NCBI GenBank assembly: GCA_947495695.1
Contig: CANLZP010000002.1
Span: forward strand, 62,001 to 126,000
DNA: 64,000 nt
Source: an uncultured Erythrobacter sp.
GTDB taxonomy: Bacteria > Pseudomonadota > Alphaproteobacteria > Sphingomonadales > Sphingomonadaceae
Direction of reading: 5' to 3'
Part shown: in pieces, positions 59,925-64,000 of the stretch
Position numbering within the stretch: position 1 is the first letter of the stretch
Layout: each line of letters opens with the position of its first letter
Notes under the pieces: generated by a model
The model's input: the letters and a program-made list of their open reading frames with translations, nothing else
Told to the model about the DNA's origin: nothing
Databases searched by the model: none
Translations under genes and position numbers: made by a program

Positions 59925-62003
59925 ATGAGCGACACCACCATCCACCCCTTTCACGATCTGCACACCCACGGCTTTGTCCGCGTAGCGACATCGACGCCGC
60001 GTACGCGCCCGGCTGATGTTGCCTACAACACCGCTGGCGTGATCGACGAGGCGGCGAAGGCGCATGCGCAGAATATCGATCTGGTGGTCTATCCCGAGCT
60101 AACGCTTTCATCCTATGCAATTGATGATTTGTTGTTGCAGCAGGCCTTGCTGGATCGCGTGGAGCAGGCGGTGGAAGAGGTAGTCAGCGCGTCGGCTGAC
60201 CTCAACCCGGTGCTGATCGTGGGTGCGCCGCTGAAGCTGGGTGACAAGATTTACAATTGCGCGCTGGTGATCGCGCATGGTCAGCTGCTGGGCGTGATCC
60301 CCAAAAGCTATCTGCCCAATTACCGCGAGTTTTATGAAAAGCGCTATTTCGCGCATGGCCGCGATTGTCAGGGACTGTGGGTGACGCTGGCCGGAGAAGA
60401 GGTGCCGTTCGGCACAGATCTGGTGTTTGCCGCCTCCAACATGCGCGATTTTACCTTTGGTGTGGAAATCTGCGAGGATTTTTGGGCACCCAATCCGCCC
60501 GGCACGATGACGGCTTTGGCCGGAGCATTGATCCTGTGCAATTTGTCCGCCTCGCCAATCACCATCGGACGCGCCGATGACCGGCATCTGCATTGCCGCG
60601 CCAGCTCTGCACGATCGATCTGCGCTTATGTCTATTCAGCCAGCGGGCATGGTGAAAGCACCACCGATCTGGCCTGGGATGGGCAGGGCGTGATCTATGA
60701 ATTGGGCGATCTGCTGGCCGAAAGCGAGCGGTTCGATCGCGAGCCAGAATTGTGCGTGGTGGATATCGACACGCAGCGGATCGCGACCGAGCGCACCCGC
60801 AACCAGACTCATGCCGATGCTGCCGAAGCACATGACCGGCCTGAAGACTGGTACCGCCGGATCGAATTCGAGCATGCCGGTGTAGAGGAAAACGCGCCGA
60901 AAGATGTGGGGCTGATCCGGCCAGTGCGTCGTTTCCCCTTCGTCCCCAATCGGCAGCATGCCCTGGACGAGGATTGCTTTGAAGCCTTCAACATTCAGGT
61001 GGATGCGCTGATCCGGCGGATCGAAGCAACCAAGGCCAAGTCCTTGATTATCGGCATTTCTGGCGGGTTGGATTCAACCCATGCTCTGATCGTTGCGGCC
61101 AAGGCCTGCGACCGGCTGGGTCTGCCGCGCAGCACGATCAGGGGCTATACCATGCCCGGATTTGCGACCTCGGATAGCACCAAGTCCAATGCCTGGAAGT
61201 TGATGAAGGCGATGGAGATCCACGCGGAAGAGGTTGATATCAGGCCCGCCGCCACGCGGATGCTGGAGGATATGGGGCATCCCTTTGCCGATGGTGAGCC
61301 GCATTATGATGTGACCTTTGAGAATGTGCAGGCGGGACTGCGCACGGACTATTTATTCCGCCTGGCCGGGCAGCATGGCGGCTTTGTGATCGGGACGGGC
61401 GATCTGTCAGAGCTGGCGCTGGGTTGGTGCACCTATGGTGTGGGCGACCACATGAGCCATTACGGGGTCAATGCTGGCGTTCCCAAAACTCTGATCCAAT
61501 ATCTGATCCGGTGGACAATCCAGACCGAGCAATTCACTGACGCGTGTAGCGATGTTCTGGGCGCGGTGCTGGATACCGAAATCTCGCCCGAGCTGGTGCC
61601 CGCCGGCGAAGATGGCAACATCCAGAGCACCGAGGAAAGGATCGGCCCTTACGAGCTCAACGATTTCTTCCTGCATCATGTCATCCGCTATGGTCACAAG
61701 CCCAGCAAAATCGCGTTCCTGGCTCTGCATGCGTGGCGCGATGCTCAGGCAGGCCTGTGGCCGGCTGGCTTCCCCGATGATCGCAAGAATGAATATGATC
61801 TGCCCACCATTGCGAGCTGGCTGGAAAGATTCCTGCGGCGCTTTTTCGGGTTCAGTCAATTCAAACGCAGCGCTTTGCCCAATGGGCCAAAGGTCAGCTC
61901 GATGGGCGCGCTATCACCGCGCGGCGATTGGCGTGCTCCATCTGATGCTGTGGCCGATGTGTGGGTGGACGAATTGCGGGAAAATCTGCCTGACACGCGT
62001 TAA
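59622..62003 (+). CDS. nadE: Glutamine-dependent NAD(+) synthase with N-terminal HTH-like extension
   Basis: An open frame of 793 codons. From Met at 59925 (692 residues) it is a standard NadE. The N-terminal nitrilase-type glutaminase has Glu in VVYPELTLSSYAID, Lys in IPKSYLPNYREFYEKRYF and Cys in FGVEICEDFWAP. The C-terminal synthetase has the ATP loop IIGISGGLDSTHAL and GTGDLSELALGWCTYG. It amidates NaAD to NAD+. Upstream, in the same frame with no stop, lie about 100 residues (KIRQWREAHDPPLSAEEFGAQF, SRTVYGWEAKGK) resembling an XRE/Cro-type HTH protein, joined by a Ser/Lys/Pro-rich linker. The canonical nadE ATG has a weak AAAAAGG upstream, so separate translation is possible. Confidence 0.9.
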   Translation: MHLAGHKIRQWREAHDPPLSAEEFGAQFCDPDGKAWPSRTVYGWEAKGKVARPKVQKRLAKLGICQPSDWIDNAPPDAAEKSPAKRPNPSNSSHSTKKASRMSDTTIHPFHDLHTHGFVRVATSTPRTRPADVAYNTAGVIDEAAKAHAQNIDLVVYPELTLSSYAIDDLLLQQALLDRVEQAVEEVVSASADLNPVLIVGAPLKLGDKIYNCALVIAHGQLLGVIPKSYLPNYREFYEKRYFAHGRDCQGLWVTLAGEEVPFGTDLVFAASNMRDFTFGVEICEDFWAPNPPGTMTALAGALILCNLSASPITIGRADDRHLHCRASSARSICAYVYSASGHGESTTDLAWDGQGVIYELGDLLAESERFDREPELCVVDIDTQRIATERTRNQTHADAAEAHDRPEDWYRRIEFEHAGVEENAPKDVGLIRPVRRFPFVPNRQHALDEDCFEAFNIQVDALIRRIEATKAKSLIIGISGGLDSTHALIVAAKACDRLGLPRSTIRGYTMPGFATSDSTKSNAWKLMKAMEIHAEEVDIRPAATRMLEDMGHPFADGEPHYDVTFENVQAGLRTDYLFRLAGQHGGFVIGTGDLSELALGWCTYGVGDHMSHYGVNAGVPKTLIQYLIRWTIQTEQFTDACSDVLGAVLDTEISPELVPAGEDGNIQSTEERIGPYELNDFFLHHVIRYGHKPSKIAFLALHAWRDAQAGLWPAGFPDDRKNEYDLPTIASWLERFLRRFFGFSQFKRSALPNGPKVSSMGALSPRGDWRAPSDAVADVWVDELRENLPDTR

Positions 62004-62038
62004 CGGGGGTGACGGCGCGGACCGATTGAAGCGAGACG

Positions 62039-62632
62039 TTAGCCGACAAGTTGCTCGACTTGCGCAGTTGCGGCAGCGATCTTGTCATTTCCGTCTTGTC
62101 CCATGATGCCATCAGCAGCGACCACTTTGACGTCTGTAATGCCGATAAACCCAAGGAAGAATTTCAGCCAAGGTGTCATGAAGTCGACTTCGCTACCGAT
62201 TGCTGTTCCACCTGATGCGACGGTAATATACGCCTTCTTGCCCTCGAGGAGTCCTTTTGGGCCATCGGCTGTGTACGCAAATGTCGTGCCTGCGCGGGCC
62301 ACCAGATCGGCCCATGCTTTTACGGTTGCCGGGACAGAGAAATTGTAGACCGGGATGCCCAGCACAATGGTATCGGCGGCTTCCAATTCTGCAATCAGTG
62401 TATCAGCAATAGCGGCCAGTTCGTGTTGCTCCGCTGTGCGATCTGCATGAGGCGCAAGATTTGCGGCGAAGCGGTCTGCATCGATAAATGGCAGATCATT
62501 GTCTGCCAGATCGCGGGTGACAATTTTCGCCCCCGATTGCTTGGCCAGTCCATCGACAAGCGTGTTGCTGAGCGACCGTGAAATTGATTCTTGTCCGCGG
62601 ATGCTGGCGGTGATGTGGAGAATATTTGACAT
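62039..62632 (-). CDS. azoR: FMN-dependent NADH-azoreductase
   Basis: A 197-residue flavodoxin-fold quinone/azo reductase. It has ILHITASIRGQESISRSLS (FMN phosphate site), ADTIVLGIPVYNFSVPATVKAWADLVARAGTTF and VASGGTAIGSEVDFMTPWLKFFLGFIGI. The family reduces quinones with NAD(P)H and protects against thiol stress; azo-dye reduction is incidental. It lies downstream of the pirin gene on the same strand, with 62 bp between. Confidence 0.93.
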   Translation of the reverse strand: MSNILHITASIRGQESISRSLSNTLVDGLAKQSGAKIVTRDLADNDLPFIDADRFAANLAPHADRTAEQHELAAIADTLIAELEAADTIVLGIPVYNFSVPATVKAWADLVARAGTTFAYTADGPKGLLEGKKAYITVASGGTAIGSEVDFMTPWLKFFLGFIGITDVKVVAADGIMGQDGNDKIAAATAQVEQLVG

Positions 62633-62694
62633 AGAAAATTCCTTAGAAATAGGGTGCCGCTCCCCCGGAGGGGATAGGGGAGCGGCGAGGGGAC

Positions 62695-63396
62695 TTAGGC
62701 TGCGTCAACCAGGACAAGTTCGCTGTCCTCGAGCGCGGTTATTGTGATCGTATCAACCTGGGTGATCGCAACACCGTCGCGCGCTTTGGCTTCGACATCA
62801 TCGATCCGTATCTTGCCCATGGATGGTACCAGATAGAGGTGACGCGATGGGTCGCGAGGGGTGTAGGTCACGCTCTCGCCAGCCTTCATCGTGGCGCCCA
62901 ACACACGGGCGTCGGTGCGAATAGGCAGCGCATCTGCATCATTGGCAACACCGCTGGCCAGTGGCACAAACTGCCCGGCCCGATCACCCTTGGGGAACGG
63001 ACGAGCGCCCCAGTCGGGTTTGCCGCCGCGTTGGTCAGGAATGATCCAGATCTGGAAGAGCTGGGTGGCATCGTCTTCCCGATTATACTCGGAATGCTGG
63101 ATACCTGTTCCCGCGCTCATTACCTGGACATCGCCCGCTTCGGTGCGGCCTTCATTGCCCAAACTGTCACGATGCGTGATCGCCCCTTTGCGGACATAGG
63201 TGATGATTTCCATGTCGTTGTGAGGATGGGTGGGAAAGCCGGTTCCGGCCTGAATGGTGTCATCGTTCCAGACCCTTAGCGAGCCCCAATTGGTGCGCTC
63301 TGGATCATGGTAGCTGGCGAAGGAAAAGTGGTGGCGGGCGTCCAGCCAATCGTGATTGGCGGCACCCAGGCTGTTAAAGGGACGAAGTTCGATCAT
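62695..63396 (-). CDS. Pirin family protein
   Basis: A 233-residue bicupin. The N-terminal domain has ANHDWLDARHHFSFASYHDPERTNWG, GFPTHPHNDMEIITYVRKG with the metal-binding His pair, and MSAGTGIQHSEYN. The C-terminal cupin is shorter. Bacterial pirins such as YhhW can oxidise quercetin or act as redox cofactors; the role here is unknown. It is co-directional with azoR and divergent from a LysR gene, a common layout that suggests LysR control of the pair. Confidence 0.92.
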   Translation of the reverse strand: MIELRPFNSLGAANHDWLDARHHFSFASYHDPERTNWGSLRVWNDDTIQAGTGFPTHPHNDMEIITYVRKGAITHRDSLGNEGRTEAGDVQVMSAGTGIQHSEYNREDDATQLFQIWIIPDQRGGKPDWGARPFPKGDRAGQFVPLASGVANDADALPIRTDARVLGATMKAGESVTYTPRDPSRHLYLVPSMGKIRIDDVEAKARDGVAITQVDTITITALEDSELVLVDAA

Positions 63397-63461
63397 GGCT
63401 TTTCTCCTGTTCGCGTTACTGGCGGAGTGACTGTGTGATGCGGAGATAGGCCTTGCGCGTA

Positions 63462-63511
63462 GTTCTGATAAGTGAGATAAAACTGCTCATAATGTTCAAA
63501 TATTCAGAACA
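63462..63511. promoter_or_regulatory. Candidate LysR binding region between pirin and lysR
   Basis: Three GTTC/GAAC half-sites lie in the divergent gap. GTTCTGA (63462-63468) and TCAGAAC (63504-63510) are perfect inverted arms. TGTTC (63493-63497) and GAACA (63507-63511) form a tighter inverted pair with a 9-bp spacer, which fits the T-N11-A form of LysR boxes. Confidence 0.45.
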
Positions 63512-63520
63512 AAGTGATCT

Positions 63521-64000
63521 ATGCGCTTAGGCGAACCCAGTCTTGATCAATTGCGCATCTTCCTTGCGGTGGAGGAGGAGGGAAGCTTTGGCGGCGCGGC
63601 CAAACGGATGGGGCGTGCGGTATCTGCCATCAGCTATGGCATTGCCCAGATGGAAGCCCAGCTTGGGGTTTCCCTGTTTGAACGTGAGGGATCTCGTAAG
63701 CCGGTATTGACCGATGCCGGGCGCGGTCTGCTGGCTGAAGCGCGCGCCGTAACGGATCGGTCCGATGCCTTGCTGGCCAAGACCCGAAGCCTGCATCAGG
63801 GGTTGGAGAGCGATATCAGTCTGGTGCTTGATGTGATGATGCCGGGCAATGTGACCGCGCAGGTACTAGGGGAATTCCGCATGATGTTCCCCACCGTATC
63901 GCTCAATCTATTCGTCGAAGGGCTGGGCGCCGTGGTGGCATGTCTGCTGGAAAACAATGCGCAACTGGCCATAGGTGGGCCGGTCATCGGAGATCATGAA
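63521..64000 (+). CDS. LysR-family transcriptional regulator, N-terminal part (3' truncated by window)
   Basis: The ATG at 63521 opens a frame that stays open for 160 codons to the window edge. The N-terminus has LDQLRIFLAVEEEGSFGGAAKRMGRAVSAISYGIAQMEAQLGVSLFERE, a LysR winged HTH. The start of the effector domain follows. It is divergent from pirin-azoR across a 124-bp region with candidate sites, so it probably controls that pair and itself. Confidence 0.9.
   Translation, partial: MRLGEPSLDQLRIFLAVEEEGSFGGAAKRMGRAVSAISYGIAQMEAQLGVSLFEREGSRKPVLTDAGRGLLAEARAVTDRSDALLAKTRSLHQGLESDISLVLDVMMPGNVTAQVLGEFRMMFPTVSLNLFVEGLGAVVACLLENNAQLAIGGPVIGDHE

Noticed and set aside
1..64000. CRISPR arrays, insertion sequences, rRNA operons, replication origin.
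   Set aside because: No regularly spaced repeats, transposase or integrase genes, rRNA sequences or clustered DnaA-box pattern were seen by reading; a motif scan would be needed to exclude weak cases.

Overview
The window looks like chromosomal DNA of an alphaproteobacterium of the order Sphingomonadales, most likely Erythrobacteraceae (Erythrobacter/Altererythrobacter-like). This is judged from gene content and order: a MucR-Fur-PlsC block next to TsaB/RimI, the miaB-phoH-ybeY-corC series, rpmF-plsX-fabH-ihfA-merR, dciA-dsb-dsb-smc, a class II DAHP synthase, and a TonB receptor beside a TPR-sulfotransferase. No species is claimed. Coding density is high. Many genes overlap by ATGA or TTGA, and GTG/TTG starts are common.

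Region by region. 1-5.6 kb: 3' end of a transaldolase/F6P aldolase gene, cobT, a nitroreductase, cysS, an orphan RES-domain protein and a D-2-hydroxyacid dehydrogenase, nearly all translationally coupled. 5.6-7.0 kb: two small leftward genes, one of them HTH-like, face an S24 (LexA/CI-type) repressor across a 102-bp control region with three palindromes; the layout resembles a cI/cro switch. 7-13.7 kb: TPR-sulfotransferase, TonB-dependent receptor (strong terminator between them), a palindrome-rich AT-rich gap, and a BCCT transporter. 14-18.4 kb: YcbL-type hydrolase, MAPEG protein, then rpmF-plsX-fabH-ihfA-merR (ribosome, phospholipid and fatty-acid initiation, nucleoid). 18.4-25.3 kb: dciA-dsb-dsb-smc operon divergent from mutY. 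25.4-30.9 kb: beta-lactamase-fold hydrolase, nudC, FrnE-type thiol oxidoreductase, DUF1295 membrane protein, SDR, and two small hypotheticals. 30.9-35.7 kb: mgtE, cyclophilin, lipase-like lipoprotein, orphan nucleotidyltransferase-like gene, miaB. 35.9-41.1 kb: phoH, then two leftward genes that split the usual phoH-ybeY order, then ybeY, corC and a LysR regulator.

41.2-45.5 kb is a leftward block nifU-rutE-tsaB-rimI-mucR-fur-plsC. 45.6-51.3 kb: M16 peptidase, class II DAHP synthase, diguanylate cyclase. 51.4-56.3 kb: egtB-egtD (ergothioneine), a renalase-like flavoprotein, a membrane-anchored aspartic protease and an SDR. 56.3-58.5 kb: a multicopper oxidase between a tRNA-Gln gene and a partial direct copy of that tRNA's 3' end, with a second diverged repeat pair inside; this looks like a small inserted cassette. 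58.6-64 kb: YghU-type GST, NAD synthase with an in-frame HTH-like N-terminal extension, and an azoreductase-pirin pair with a divergent LysR gene cut by the window edge.

Most of the window is core metabolism. The segments I consider worth a second look are the repressor switch at 6 kb, the degenerate RES protein, the multicopper oxidase cassette at tRNA-Gln, the HTH-NadE fusion, and the insertion inside the miaB-phoH-ybeY operon.
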